DNA of 64,000 bases, taken from NCBI RefSeq assembly GCF_030345075.1, contig NZ_CP128361.1, forward strand, positions 4,836,001 to 4,900,000, read 5' to 3'. The number at the start of each line of letters is the position of its first letter. Positions within the stretch are counted from its first letter, which is position 1. Origin of the DNA: Solwaraspora sp. WMMA2065 (GTDB lineage: Bacteria; Actinomycetota; Actinomycetes; Mycobacteriales; Micromonosporaceae). The notes beneath the pieces are model-generated. The model ran no database searches and was not told the origin of the DNA. It saw only the letters and a program-made list of their open reading frames with translations. Below, in pieces: positions 1 to 8,498 of this stretch. The position numbers were made by a program, and so were the translations under genes.

Positions 1-1
1 C

Positions 2-1450
2 TTCAACCCGGTGGTGTTCTGCCGCTACATCGACACCGCCGAGTACGTCGCGCAGCGGCTGGAGGCGGCGTTGGGCCGTAACTTCGCGGTCGGCTGCGTC
101 ACCGGGGCGTTGCCGCCTGAGGAGCGGGCGGCCCGGATCGCCGAGCTGACCGCCGACACCAGCCGCCGCCCGGTGCTGGTCGCCACCGACTGCCTGTCCG
201 AGGGGGTCAACCTGCAGGAACGGTTTCAGGCGGTGGTGCACTACGACCTGGCGTGGAACCCGACCCGGCACGAGCAGCGGGAGGGCCGGGTCGACCGGTT
301 CGGCCAGGTCGCCCCGACGGTACGCGCGGTGATGATCTACGGCGCGGACAACCGGATCGACGAGATCGTGCTGAAGGTGCTGCTGCGCAAGCACAACCGG
401 ATCCGCGAGACGTTGGGCATCTCGGTGCCGGTGCCGGACGCCAGCGACGACGTCCTGCAGACGATCGCCCACGAGCTGCTGGTGGCGCCGGAGCAGCCGG
501 AGCAGTTGACCATCGACGCGCTGGCCGCCGGCCCGCGTGAGGAGCTGCACCGGCAGTGGGATTCGGCGGCCGAGCGGGAGAAGGAGTCGCGCACCAAGTA
601 CGCCCAGCGGGCGATCAAACCGGCCGAGGTGGCCGACGAGTTGGCCGAGATCCGGGCCAGTCTGGGCACCCCGGCCGAGGTGGCCGAGTTCGCAGCGACC
701 GCGCTGGCCGCGTTCGGCGCCGATGTGGTCGAGCGGCCGTACGGGTTCGACGCCGACCTGGCCGGGCTGCCCAGCCAGGTCACCGACGCCTTCCCACCCC
801 GGCCGACGAAGGCGGGGCAGGGCAGGGCCGGGGTGTTGCAGCTGCGCCGTGAGCTGCCGACCCCGCCGGGCGCGGCACATCTGGACCGGACCGACCCGTA
901 CGTGTCGGCGCTGGCCCGGCAGGTGCTGGAGTCGGCGCTGAATCCGTCGCTGCCGGCGGACAAACTGTCGGCGGAGAAGCGGCCGGCGCGGCGGGCCGGG
1001 GTGATGCGTACCGCTGCGGTGTCGAAACGCACGACGCTGCTGCTGGTGCGGTTCCGGCTGCATCTGACGTTGCCGGCCGGCGCGGCGGCGGGCGGTGAGC
1101 CGCGCCCGATGGTCGCCGAGGAGGCGCGGGTGCTGGCGTTCCGGGGTGCCCCGCAGGCGGCCGAGTGGCTGACCGAGGAGGAGACGGCCGCGCTGCTGTC
1201 GGCGACCCCGACCGGCAACGTGCTGCCGGACGCGGCGACACCGCTGCTGACCCGGGTCGTCGGCCAGCTCGACGCGGTCACCGACCATCTGTCGGCCACC
1301 GCCGACGAGCTCGCCGACCGGCTGCGGGCCGCGCATCTGCGGGTCCGGGAGGCGGCCGGGCAGCGGGTCCGCCGGCAGGTCACGGTCACCGCGCAGAAAC
1401 CGGCCGACGTGCTCGGCGTCTACCTCTATCTTCCCGGAGGGCAGCAGTGA
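2..1450 (+). CDS. SNF2-family helicase, C-terminal part (DrmD-like, partial)
   Basis: The reading frame is open from the left edge, so only about 480 C-terminal residues of a larger protein are visible. The start contains a superfamily 2 helicase C-terminal domain: VLVATDCLSEGVNLQE (motif V region) and a motif VI-like QREGRVDRFGQ. The remaining 300 residues are helical and match no catalytic motif I know. SNF2 ATPases translocate on double-stranded DNA. The stop overlaps the start of the giant adenine methyltransferase (TGATG at 1448-1452), so the two are translationally coupled. A SNF2 helicase followed by a large adenine methyltransferase is the drmD-drmMI order of class 1 DISARM; drmA, drmB and drmC are not in the window and would have to lie upstream. 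The helicase class is secure. The DISARM label is an inference from gene order. Confidence 0.85.
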   Translation, partial: FNPVVFCRYIDTAEYVAQRLEAALGRNFAVGCVTGALPPEERAARIAELTADTSRRPVLVATDCLSEGVNLQERFQAVVHYDLAWNPTRHEQREGRVDRFGQVAPTVRAVMIYGADNRIDEIVLKVLLRKHNRIRETLGISVPVPDASDDVLQTIAHELLVAPEQPEQLTIDALAAGPREELHRQWDSAAEREKESRTKYAQRAIKPAEVADELAEIRASLGTPAEVAEFAATALAAFGADVVERPYGFDADLAGLPSQVTDAFPPRPTKAGQGRAGVLQLRRELPTPPGAAHLDRTDPYVSALARQVLESALNPSLPADKLSAEKRPARRAGVMRTAAVSKRTTLLLVRFRLHLTLPAGAAAGGEPRPMVAEEARVLAFRGAPQAAEWLTEEETAALLSATPTGNVLPDAATPLLTRVVGQLDAVTDHLSATADELADRLRAAHLRVREAAGQRVRRQVTVTAQKPADVLGVYLYLPGGQQ

Positions 1451-4400
1451 TGAGCGGCGCGGTGGTCTATCCGGCGGTACGGGTCGACGGCGGCCTGCTG
1501 CCCGGCGGTCTGCTGCAGCGCATCGGCCACGGCGACCGGGAGCTGCCGGGGATGGACCCGGCCGCGTACGGCCTGCAGTCGGGTGAGTCGGTGCGCCGCT
1601 ACGCCAACCGGTCGTTCGCCTACCTGCAGGAGGTGTGGCGGGACTTCAGCCGGCAGCGGGAGCGGGCCGGCGACGGCGCACCGGCCCGGCTGACCCGGGA
1701 ACGCTGGCTGCTGGTGCTGCTGCGGGAGCTGGGCTTCGACCCGTTGACGCCGGTGACCGGCGGGATCGCCGTCGACGAGTTGACGTTCCCGGTGTCGCAC
1801 CGGTTGGACGCCGTACCGGTGCATCTGCTCGGCTGGGGGGTGGACCTGGACCGGCGGACGGCGCGGGTGCGCGGCGCGGCCGGCGCCGCCCCGCATTCGA
1901 TGGTGCAGCAGCTGCTGAACCGCAGCGACCGGCACCTGTGGGCGGTGCTGTCCAACGGGCAGAAGCTGCGGCTGCTGCGGGATTCGACGACGCTGGTCGG
2001 TTCGGCGTCGATCGAGTTCGACCTGGAGGCGATTTTCGACGGGGAGCTGTTCGCCGATTTCGTGCTGCTGTACCGGTTGGCGCACGCGTCCCGGATGCGT
2101 CCGGCCGAGCCGGCGGCCGGGCCGGCGTCGTGTGTGCTGGAGCAGTGGCGGGCGGCCGGCGCGAAGCAGGGCGAACGCGCGTTGGAGCAGCTGCGCGACG
2201 GGGTGGAACGGGCGCTGGAGATCCTCGGCACCGGGCTGCTGACCCATCCGGAGAACGCCGCGCTGCGCGGCCAGGTCGCCGACGCGACGCTGCGCCTGGA
2301 GGACGTGAAACGGTCCCTGCTGCGGGTGATCTACCGGTTGCTGTTCTGGTTCGTCGCCGAGGACCGGCATTCGCTGCTGGATCCGCAGGCGGACGCGGCG
2401 ACCCGGCGGCGCTATGCGACGTTCTTCTCGGCGGCCCGGCTGCGGGATCTGGCGGTGCGGCGGCGGCATTCCCGCCACGGCGACCTGTGGGAGGCGGTCC
2501 GCCTGGTCTTCGACTCGCTGGGCCGGGAGGCGGGCCAGCCCCGACTGGGTCTGCCCGGTATCGGCGGGCTGTTCGAGCCGGGTCCGCTGGACCGGCCGTT
2601 GGCGGCGGCGAAGCTGTCGAACCGGCATCTGTTGGAGGCGGTGGAGGCGCTGGCGGTGCTGCCGCAGCGGCGCGGCGGCGGCCGGCAGCGGGTCGACTTC
2701 CGGCACCTGGGCGCGGAGGAGCTGGGCAGCGTCTACGAGTCGCTGCTGGAGCTGCGGCCCCGCTGGGACGCGTCGGCGTGGCGGTTCGGCACGGAACGGC
2801 TGGCCGGCAACGAACGCAAGACCACCGGCTCCTACTACACTCCGTCGTCGCTGGTGGAGTCGCTGCTGGACTCGGCGCTGGATCCACTGATCGACGAGGC
2901 GTGCGACCGGCCGACCGCGCCGGAGCGGGTGGCGGCGCTGCTGGAGTTGACGGTCTGCGACCCGGCGTGTGGGTCGGGGCATTTCCTGATCGCGGCGGCC
3001 CGGCGGATCGCGAAGCGGGTCGCCGCGGAGGAGACCGACGAGTTGGAGCCGACGCCGCTGGCGGTCCGCTCGGCGCTGCGTCGGGTGATCGGCCGCTGCA
3101 TCTACGGCGTCGACGTCAACGAGATGGCCGCCGAGTTGGCGAAGGTGTCGCTGTGGCTGGAGGCGATGGAGCCGGGCCGGCCGCTGGGCTACCTGGACGC
3201 CAACATCCGGGTCGGCAACTCGCTGCTCGGGGTGACGCCCCGGCTGCTGGCCGACGGCATCCCGGACACGGCGTTCACCGCGTTGACCGGCGACGACAAG
3301 AAGGTCGCCGCCGCGTTGAAGAAGCAGAACGCGGTGGAGGCCGGCGGCCAGACGGAGCTGCTGTGGAGCGGCGGCGTCCAGGTCGGCAACGCCACGCTCG
3401 CCGAGGAGGCCGCCCAGATCACCCGGGCCGAGCCGGGGTCGCTGGCCGACGTGCACGTGCAGGCCAAGCGGGCGCAGGTCCTGGAGCAGGAGCGCCGTCA
3501 CGCCCGGCTGGTCGCGGATGCCTGGTGCGCCGCGTTCGTGCAGCCAAGAACCCCAGATTCCCGGGGTACGGCGATCACGCAGGCGGTGTTGGAGCGGCTC
3601 GGCAAGGGTGAGGCGTCGCTGGAGTTGGCCGCGGTCGAGGAGCAGGTGGAGCGGCTGCACCGGCAGTTCCGCTTCTTCCACTGGCACATCGAGTTCCCGC
3701 ACATCTTCCGGGTGCCCGACCACGGACCGGTCAACGACGCCACCGGCTGGCAGGGCGGCTTCTCCTGCGTCCTCGGCAACCCCCCGTGGGAGAAGATTGA
3801 GTTCAAAGAGCAGGAGTTCTTCGCGGCACCAGCGCCACACATCGCGAACGCGGCCCACGCCGCAGCGCGGAAGAAGGCGATCGCCGCACTGGAGCACGCC
3901 GAAGAGCCCTCATATCAGTCGCTGTACCGGGACTACCTGACCGCTGTCCGCGAAGTCGAGGCGATCAGCCACATGATCCGCAGCTCCGGACGCTATCCAC
4001 TGACCGGCCAGGGCCGGCTCAACACCTACGCGATGTTCGCGGAGTCATCTCGCATCACCCTCGCACCTGCCGGCCAGCTCGGCATGATCGTCCCGACGGG
4101 TATCGCCACCGATGCGACCACCCAGGACTTCTTCAAGAATCTGGTACGTCGTCGGAGTCTGGTGTCACTGTTCGACTTCGAGAACGAGGACAAGGTCTTC
4201 CAGGGGGTCGATCATCGGGTCCGATTCTCGTTGTTGACGGCGGCGGGTGTGCGGCGGCCGGTTGATCAGGTGTCGTTGGTGTTCCGGGTGCGGCAGGTGG
4301 ATCAGATTGCGCGGCGGGCGTACGCGTTGACACCGGAGGAGATCAGTCTGTTGAACCCGAACACGGGGACCTGTCCGGTGTTTCTGTCCCGGCGGGACGC

Positions 4401-5460
4401 GGAGATCACGTTGGGGATCTACCGGAGAGTTCCGGTCCTGTGGGACGAGGCCAAAGTGGGCGGCAACCCGTGGGGTATCTCTTTCAGTCAAGGTCTGTTC
4501 AACATGGCCACGGACTCGGGGCTTTTCCGAACGAGGGAGGTCTTGGAGCCAGAAGGCTGGACGTTGGAGGGCAACCACTTCGTCCGAGGCGACGAGCGGA
4601 TGTTGCCGTTGTACGAGGCGAAGATGGCCCACTTCTACGACCACCGGCTGGGTACGTACGAGGGGGCGACGCAGGCGCAGTTGAACGTCGGGACACTGCC
4701 CCGCTTCACCGACGCCGATCATGACGATCCGGCGCGGCTGCCACTGCCACGCTATTGGGTGTCGAAACAGGCGGTGGACGAGCGGCTGGCCGGTCGTTGG
4801 TCTCATGACTGGCTGCTGGGTTGGCGCGACATCGCCCGCAGCACCGACGAGCGCACCCTGATCCCAGCGCTACTTCCCCCTGTCGCTGTGGGTCACACTA
4901 CGCCGCTCGTAATGAGTAGTATGAGTCCTGGATCGTTGCTCGGTTTGCTGGCCAACTTGAGCGGTTATAGCATCGACTATGTTGCGCGACAAAAAATTGC
5001 AGGAACTCATCTCACTTATTCCTACATCAAGCAATTCCCAATAATTGGTCCGGAAGTTTATTGTGGCGATGCACCCTGGGACTCGACCTCTTTGCTGCAA
5101 GACTGGATTTCAGCGCGGGTTCTTGAGCTTGCCTACACCGCTTATGATATGCGGGGACTATCCTCAGTCGTTGGGGAAACGGGTCAGCCCTTCCGGTGGA
5201 ACCCTCAGCGACGTGAACTTATCCGTGCTGAACTCGATGCTGCATACTTCCATCTTTTCGGGGTGGATCGGGATGACGTCGACTACATCATGGAGACCTT
5301 CAAGGTCGTCCGAGAGAATGACGAAAAGGCGCACGGCGAGTTTCGCACGAAGCGCCTGATCCTGGAGTGCTACGACGCGATGGCCGATGCCATCCGCACC
5401 GGCCAGCCGTACCAAACCCCGCTCGACCCCCCACCTGGCCAAGGCCCACGGCATTTGTAG
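1450..5460 (+). CDS. Giant Eco57I-class N6-adenine DNA methyltransferase, copy 1 (DrmMI-like)
   Basis: This 1336-residue protein starts at the ATG overlapping the helicase stop. Residues 459-465 read TGSYYTP, typical of the entry to N6-adenine methylase domains. SAM-binding motif I is CDPACGSGHF at 503-512, and catalytic motif IV is NPPW at 777-780. The N-terminal 440 residues are helical and shared with the paralogue at 16203; the last 400 residues probably form the target recognition domain. It would methylate adenine to mark self DNA in a DISARM- or BREX-like system. Bases about 4870-5160, inside the recognition region, are clearly lower in GC than the rest, and 4264-4424 is almost identical to the paralogue. 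Both suggest recombination. A PglX (BREX) or type IIG enzyme is an alternative, but no pglZ or brx gene is present. Confidence 0.88.
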   Translation: MSGAVVYPAVRVDGGLLPGGLLQRIGHGDRELPGMDPAAYGLQSGESVRRYANRSFAYLQEVWRDFSRQRERAGDGAPARLTRERWLLVLLRELGFDPLTPVTGGIAVDELTFPVSHRLDAVPVHLLGWGVDLDRRTARVRGAAGAAPHSMVQQLLNRSDRHLWAVLSNGQKLRLLRDSTTLVGSASIEFDLEAIFDGELFADFVLLYRLAHASRMRPAEPAAGPASCVLEQWRAAGAKQGERALEQLRDGVERALEILGTGLLTHPENAALRGQVADATLRLEDVKRSLLRVIYRLLFWFVAEDRHSLLDPQADAATRRRYATFFSAARLRDLAVRRRHSRHGDLWEAVRLVFDSLGREAGQPRLGLPGIGGLFEPGPLDRPLAAAKLSNRHLLEAVEALAVLPQRRGGGRQRVDFRHLGAEELGSVYESLLELRPRWDASAWRFGTERLAGNERKTTGSYYTPSSLVESLLDSALDPLIDEACDRPTAPERVAALLELTVCDPACGSGHFLIAAARRIAKRVAAEETDELEPTPLAVRSALRRVIGRCIYGVDVNEMAAELAKVSLWLEAMEPGRPLGYLDANIRVGNSLLGVTPRLLADGIPDTAFTALTGDDKKVAAALKKQNAVEAGGQTELLWSGGVQVGNATLAEEAAQITRAEPGSLADVHVQAKRAQVLEQERRHARLVADAWCAAFVQPRTPDSRGTAITQAVLERLGKGEASLELAAVEEQVERLHRQFRFFHWHIEFPHIFRVPDHGPVNDATGWQGGFSCVLGNPPWEKIEFKEQEFFAAPAPHIANAAHAAARKKAIAALEHAEEPSYQSLYRDYLTAVREVEAISHMIRSSGRYPLTGQGRLNTYAMFAESSRITLAPAGQLGMIVPTGIATDATTQDFFKNLVRRRSLVSLFDFENEDKVFQGVDHRVRFSLLTAAGVRRPVDQVSLVFRVRQVDQIARRAYALTPEEISLLNPNTGTCPVFLSRRDAEITLGIYRRVPVLWDEAKVGGNPWGISFSQGLFNMATDSGLFRTREVLEPEGWTLEGNHFVRGDERMLPLYEAKMAHFYDHRLGTYEGATQAQLNVGTLPRFTDADHDDPARLPLPRYWVSKQAVDERLAGRWSHDWLLGWRDIARSTDERTLIPALLPPVAVGHTTPLVMSSMSPGSLLGLLANLSGYSIDYVARQKIAGTHLTYSYIKQFPIIGPEVYCGDAPWDSTSLLQDWISARVLELAYTAYDMRGLSSVVGETGQPFRWNPQRRELIRAELDAAYFHLFGVDRDDVDYIMETFKVVRENDEKAHGEFRTKRLILECYDAMADAIRTGQPYQTPLDPPPGQGPRHL

Positions 5461-5492
5461 AGGCACGCGTACCTAAGGATTGACTACAAGGG

Positions 5493-5654
5493 ATGGTGGG
5501 TTGCGGTGCTGATCGCGATGTGGGGGCGAGGGCATCGGCAGGCGATAGGGGGCTCCCTGATCTGGACGAAATCGTTGACGGCATCATCGACATCTTCGAT
5601 CGACCGCAGGTGTTAGGGCCGTCCCTAGTGCGTTGGCGGCCGGAGCGATCATGA
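5493..5654 (+). CDS. Small ORF coupled to the deaminase toxin gene (53 aa)
   Basis: An ATG at 5493 opens a 53-codon frame whose TGA (5652-5654) overlaps the ATG of the deaminase gene at 5651. The acidic middle reads DLDEIVDGIIDIFDRP, which could form an amphipathic helix. There is no convincing Shine-Dalgarno sequence, and the frame may be chance. If real, the ATGA overlap would couple its translation to the toxin, and it could be a small chaperone or targeting partner. I do not recognise the family. Confidence 0.3.
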   Translation: MVGCGADRDVGARASAGDRGLPDLDEIVDGIIDIFDRPQVLGPSLVRWRPERS

Positions 5655-6400
5655 GCGCGATGGAGCAGGTCGGCGCGCGTTTGCGAAGTGCAGTCACTGC
5701 GATCCGATCAGCTGCCATGACGGCCAGCCAAGCATCGCGGCGACTTTCCGACGTTGCGGACTCGTTGCGCATTGGTCTGCGTGGCTCGGCAGCTCCAGCC
5801 ACAGACGGCCTCCTTTCTTCCCTGGCGACCGCCATCGAGGCGGCCGCAAACAGCGCAAGAGACGCGAGAGCCGGGGCGGACGCGGTCGAGGCATACATGA
5901 TCCATATCGGCATTCCGCTTGGCGTCAGTAGTGGATCGCCCGAGGCATCCAGTCTGGCTGGAGAGCCGTCATCGCCTTCAGCGGCCGTGCTCGCGGCAGC
6001 AAGCGAGGTGCGCGCCGTGCTGCCCAGGGGCAGCAAGACCGCCGGCGTTCTGCTCAGCTCAGACGGCCAGGACCATGGCGGACTCATCTGGAGCGGCGAC
6101 GACGGACCGGGACGTGGTGCACCTGGTCTACGCCGGGATTCTCCGTTGCGATGGCACCAGATGGCCGCCGCTACCCAGCATGTTGAAGGCCATGTAGCGG
6201 CTATGCTGCGCCGCCCTGGCGCGCCGACCGAGGCAACCCTGGTCGTTTCTGTGCAGCCGTGTGGAGGCCCGAAGGGTTGTAACCGGCGACTGGCCGAGAT
6301 GCTACCTGTAGGCACCACCTTGCGCGTGTACGTCGCTGGTGCAGACAATAGAACCACATGGTGGGCGGACTATCGCGGGAATGGAAGAGGGGTCGCATGA
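5651..6400 (+). CDS. SCP1.201-like (DddA-related) double-stranded DNA cytosine deaminase toxin
   Basis: This 249-residue protein has a helical N-terminal half (residues 1-85) and a C-terminal deaminase domain. The catalytic signature is HVEG, with zinc-ligand His177 and Glu179, followed by PC (Cys204) and a second cysteine at 210, then LAEMLPVGTTLRVYV. This matches SCP1.201-like deaminases such as DddA, which convert cytosine to uracil in double-stranded DNA of competitors. The spacing between the cysteines is CX5C, longer than the short CXXC of DddA itself. There is no signal peptide; the helical N-terminus resembles short actinobacterial polymorphic toxins thought to leave by type VII secretion, which is inference. 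The stop overlaps the start of an Imm1 gene (ATGA), the expected toxin-immunity order. Confidence 0.85.
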   Translation: MSAMEQVGARLRSAVTAIRSAAMTASQASRRLSDVADSLRIGLRGSAAPATDGLLSSLATAIEAAANSARDARAGADAVEAYMIHIGIPLGVSSGSPEASSLAGEPSSPSAAVLAAASEVRAVLPRGSKTAGVLLSSDGQDHGGLIWSGDDGPGRGAPGLRRDSPLRWHQMAAATQHVEGHVAAMLRRPGAPTEATLVVSVQPCGGPKGCNRRLAEMLPVGTTLRVYVAGADNRTTWWADYRGNGRGVA

Positions 6401-6789
6401 GCAGCGGATATCTGCTGTACTGGGGTGCCGACAACACCGCCTCGGCAACGACGATGGAGGAAGTGGACGAGATCCTTGATCGCGTTTCCGCTGCCGGTCC
6501 GAACATGGTTGATCTTACCGCTGACGGTAACGACGATGCTGGCTTGCAGATCGGGGTTGGCCATCCGCACCGGGCGGTCGTGCTCATTTTCGATGAGGAT
6601 GGTGGCTACATCTGGCAGCCGGACGTGCCCGAATGGAAGGAATCAATTGAGTTTAGCTATGGAGGTCAGCCCGCTGTTTACTCGCCCGCCCGGACGAGAA
6701 TAACCCCAGTAGCTGCTCGCCGCGCCGTTGGCGAATACCTGAGGACCGGTGCGCTACCAGCCGACATGCGTGTCGACCCAGAAAATTGA
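6397..6789 (+). CDS. Imm1-family immunity protein A (cognate to the deaminase)
   Basis: A 130-residue acidic protein that starts 4 bp inside the toxin stop. It carries the Imm1 pattern: GVGHPHRAVVLIF, a GGY turn, IEFSYGGQP, and TRITP near the end. Imm1 proteins bind and block deaminase toxins of the SCP1.201 type, so it should protect the producer from its own toxin. A second Imm1 gene converges on it from the opposite strand with a 36-bp overlap, and the two proteins are clearly homologous. The ATG at 6397 is chosen for its overlap with the toxin stop. Confidence 0.85.
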   Translation: MSSGYLLYWGADNTASATTMEEVDEILDRVSAAGPNMVDLTADGNDDAGLQIGVGHPHRAVVLIFDEDGGYIWQPDVPEWKESIEFSYGGQPAVYSPARTRITPVAARRAVGEYLRTGALPADMRVDPEN

Positions 6790-7233
6790 GGGAGGGTCAC
6801 TCGCTCCCAGATCGGCGGAATCGAGGCTGGGATCGCTGTCCTCGTCCCACGTCACGCCGGTTGGGCGATTATCGGTTGCTATCAGTTGACGGACAAGCAC
6901 GAAGGCCACGTCAGGTGTGATCCGGGTTTCGGCGGGGTGGTAGCTGGTGGGCTGGCCGCCATATCCGAACTCGATCTCACAACTCCATGGCTCAATACCA
7001 GGCTCGACCGCGTACCCGCCGGCTGGCTCGCCGAAGTAGAGCACGAACGATCGGTCCGGATGGCCTACCCCGACTTGGACACCGCCGTCAGGTCTACCGC
7101 CCGAGTAACGGAACACGTCGACTACACAGGGCTGTCCAACATCGTGGAGCGCGCGGAGCACCTTGTCGATCTGCGCGGGGTCGCTCACGACGGCGCGACC
7201 TGTCCCAGGCCAGGTGACCTCGTACGTCGTCAT
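6754..7233 (-). CDS. Imm1-family immunity protein B
   Basis: This 159-residue protein is homologous to the protein encoded by 6397-6789. It has GVGHPDRSFVLYF, GGYAVEP, IEFGYGGQP and ETRITPDVAF in the same order, plus a longer C-terminal tail. It is the last gene of a minus-strand run (XRE regulator, unknown gene, GNAT, Imm1) and no deaminase lies beside it on that strand. It may be an orphan immunity gene against rivals' deaminases, or a remnant of an older toxin module. Its 3' end overlaps immunity gene A by 36 bp in antisense. Confidence 0.82.
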   Translation of the reverse strand: MTTYEVTWPGTGRAVVSDPAQIDKVLRALHDVGQPCVVDVFRYSGGRPDGGVQVGVGHPDRSFVLYFGEPAGGYAVEPGIEPWSCEIEFGYGGQPTSYHPAETRITPDVAFVLVRQLIATDNRPTGVTWDEDSDPSLDSADLGASDPPSIFWVDTHVGW

Positions 7234-7256
7234 CTGCCTATTCAGAGGGGGGCCGG

Positions 7257-7802
7257 TCAGACCTGGCGCGGACGGATGAGGACGTCGTAGATGGGGGAGT
7301 TATCCCAATTCGGCCGGAGCTGGGCGACGGTGTGCCAGCCCCAGGAGGCGTACGCGGCCTGCGCTGGGGCGTTTTTCGGGTCGGCGAGCAGGGTGGCTCG
7401 GGACTCTTCGCGGTTGCCGAGCAACTCGTCGTGCAACGCGCGGGCGATGCCCTGTCGCCGCCAGGACTCGCGGACCATGAGCTCGCTGATCGCGAAGGTG
7501 CGCCGCCCGTCCTCTGAGGTGAATCCGTCCGGTACGGGGGTGAGCAGCCCTGACCACCAGCGGTCCGACGACAGCGGGAAGCCGTAGGCGTAGCCGACGA
7601 GTTCGTTGCCGACTGTGCCGGTGACGAGCTTCCAGCCGGGCAGTGTCATATGCCCGTTGATCTGCCGGCGGTAGCGGTCCTCGCCGTGGAACGCGTCGGC
7701 CGGCTCGTCGTATATCTCGATGTAGACGGCGACCAGGTCTTCAAGGATTGCCTTCGCCTGGTCAGCGTCGTAGACGTCGAGATTGAGACCGTCGACCGTC
7801 AT
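7257..7802 (-). CDS. GNAT-family N-acetyltransferase
   Basis: A 181-residue protein with the GNAT acetyl-CoA binding loop RRQGIARALHDELL, preceded by a beta strand FAISELMV and followed by APAQAAYASWGWHTVAQL, a standard motif B region. It transfers an acetyl group from acetyl-CoA to an amine; the substrate cannot be told. The start is the ATG at 7802 behind a strong AAGGAAGG; a TTG directly upstream is in frame but less likely. It lies between an unknown gene and Imm1 gene B on the same strand, with short gaps, so an operon is likely. Confidence 0.85.
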   Translation of the reverse strand: MTVDGLNLDVYDADQAKAILEDLVAVYIEIYDEPADAFHGEDRYRRQINGHMTLPGWKLVTGTVGNELVGYAYGFPLSSDRWWSGLLTPVPDGFTSEDGRRTFAISELMVRESWRRQGIARALHDELLGNREESRATLLADPKNAPAQAAYASWGWHTVAQLRPNWDNSPIYDVLIRPRQV

Positions 7803-7837
7803 CAAGTCGCCTTCCTTCGCGTCCAGTCTCTAGTGGG

Positions 7838-8443
7838 CTAGGCCGCGAGAACTGCCAGTGGGTGGCTGTTGGTCCGCTGTCCCATGATCTCGCCGATGGT
7901 CGTGCTCTCCGAGATTCCCAGATCGACGAGAGAGCGCGCGTCTTCGTCGAGTTCTTCGCTGTTGGTGAAGTGGAAGGTCCAGATGAAATTGTTTGCCACG
8001 CTGCAGACAATTAGTGCAGCGTCCCCGGAGGGGCGGAGTTGCGCCGCCAGTTCGCCGAGCGTGTCGGAAGCGACCGCGCTGATGAAAAGAACTTCGCCCG
8101 TTCGGGTGCGGGGCGAACCAAGGAGGTCGTACCGCTGCCGCTCATCCGTCAGTGCTGCCCGGAGGCGGTTGGCAGTCGCCGCACGGTCCTTGTGATAAGG
8201 ATCTTGAGCTACTCGAATGACGTAGTCGGCATCGGTTGAGTCGTAAATCTCCTCAACGTGGATCCGGAGGTGCGCAGGCAAATCGACTCCGGCAAAGCGG
8301 AGGATTTCGGATAGATCCTCGCGAAGTTGTAGAAAGCTGTCGCGACCGCCCGCCAGCCCGGGAATCTGAGGGCTGTAGATGACCCAGTCTTCCTCGTCGG
8401 TCTGTGGAGAAACCACAATCAGGTCGAGAACGGTCTCAGGCAT
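7838..8443 (-). CDS. Hypothetical protein with a HicB-like N-terminus
   Basis: A 201-residue acidic protein. Residues 15-50 (WVIYSPQIPGLAGG, then an amphipathic helix) resemble the opening strand-turn-helix of HicB-like or type II antitoxin folds. The rest does not suggest a family. It follows the XRE regulator gene by 55 bp and precedes the GNAT gene on the same strand. A HicA-like partner was not found beside it. The function is unknown. Confidence 0.6.
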   Translation of the reverse strand: MPETVLDLIVVSPQTDEEDWVIYSPQIPGLAGGRDSFLQLREDLSEILRFAGVDLPAHLRIHVEEIYDSTDADYVIRVAQDPYHKDRAATANRLRAALTDERQRYDLLGSPRTRTGEVLFISAVASDTLGELAAQLRPSGDAALIVCSVANNFIWTFHFTNSEELDEDARSLVDLGISESTTIGEIMGQRTNSHPLAVLAA

Positions 8444-8498
8444 CCTTCAACACCTCTCTCACCTCGTCCAGTGACAGCCCTGCCTGCTGGGTCGGCCG

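Noticed and set aside
1426..3897. Long minus-strand open frame (823 codons) opposite methyltransferase 1
   Set aside because: It is Arg/Gln/Pro-rich without domains and is the mirror of a well-supported gene in high-GC DNA.
1450..5460. Methyltransferase as BREX PglX
   Set aside because: No pglZ, brxC or other BREX gene is seen, and the SNF2 helicase neighbour fits DISARM better.
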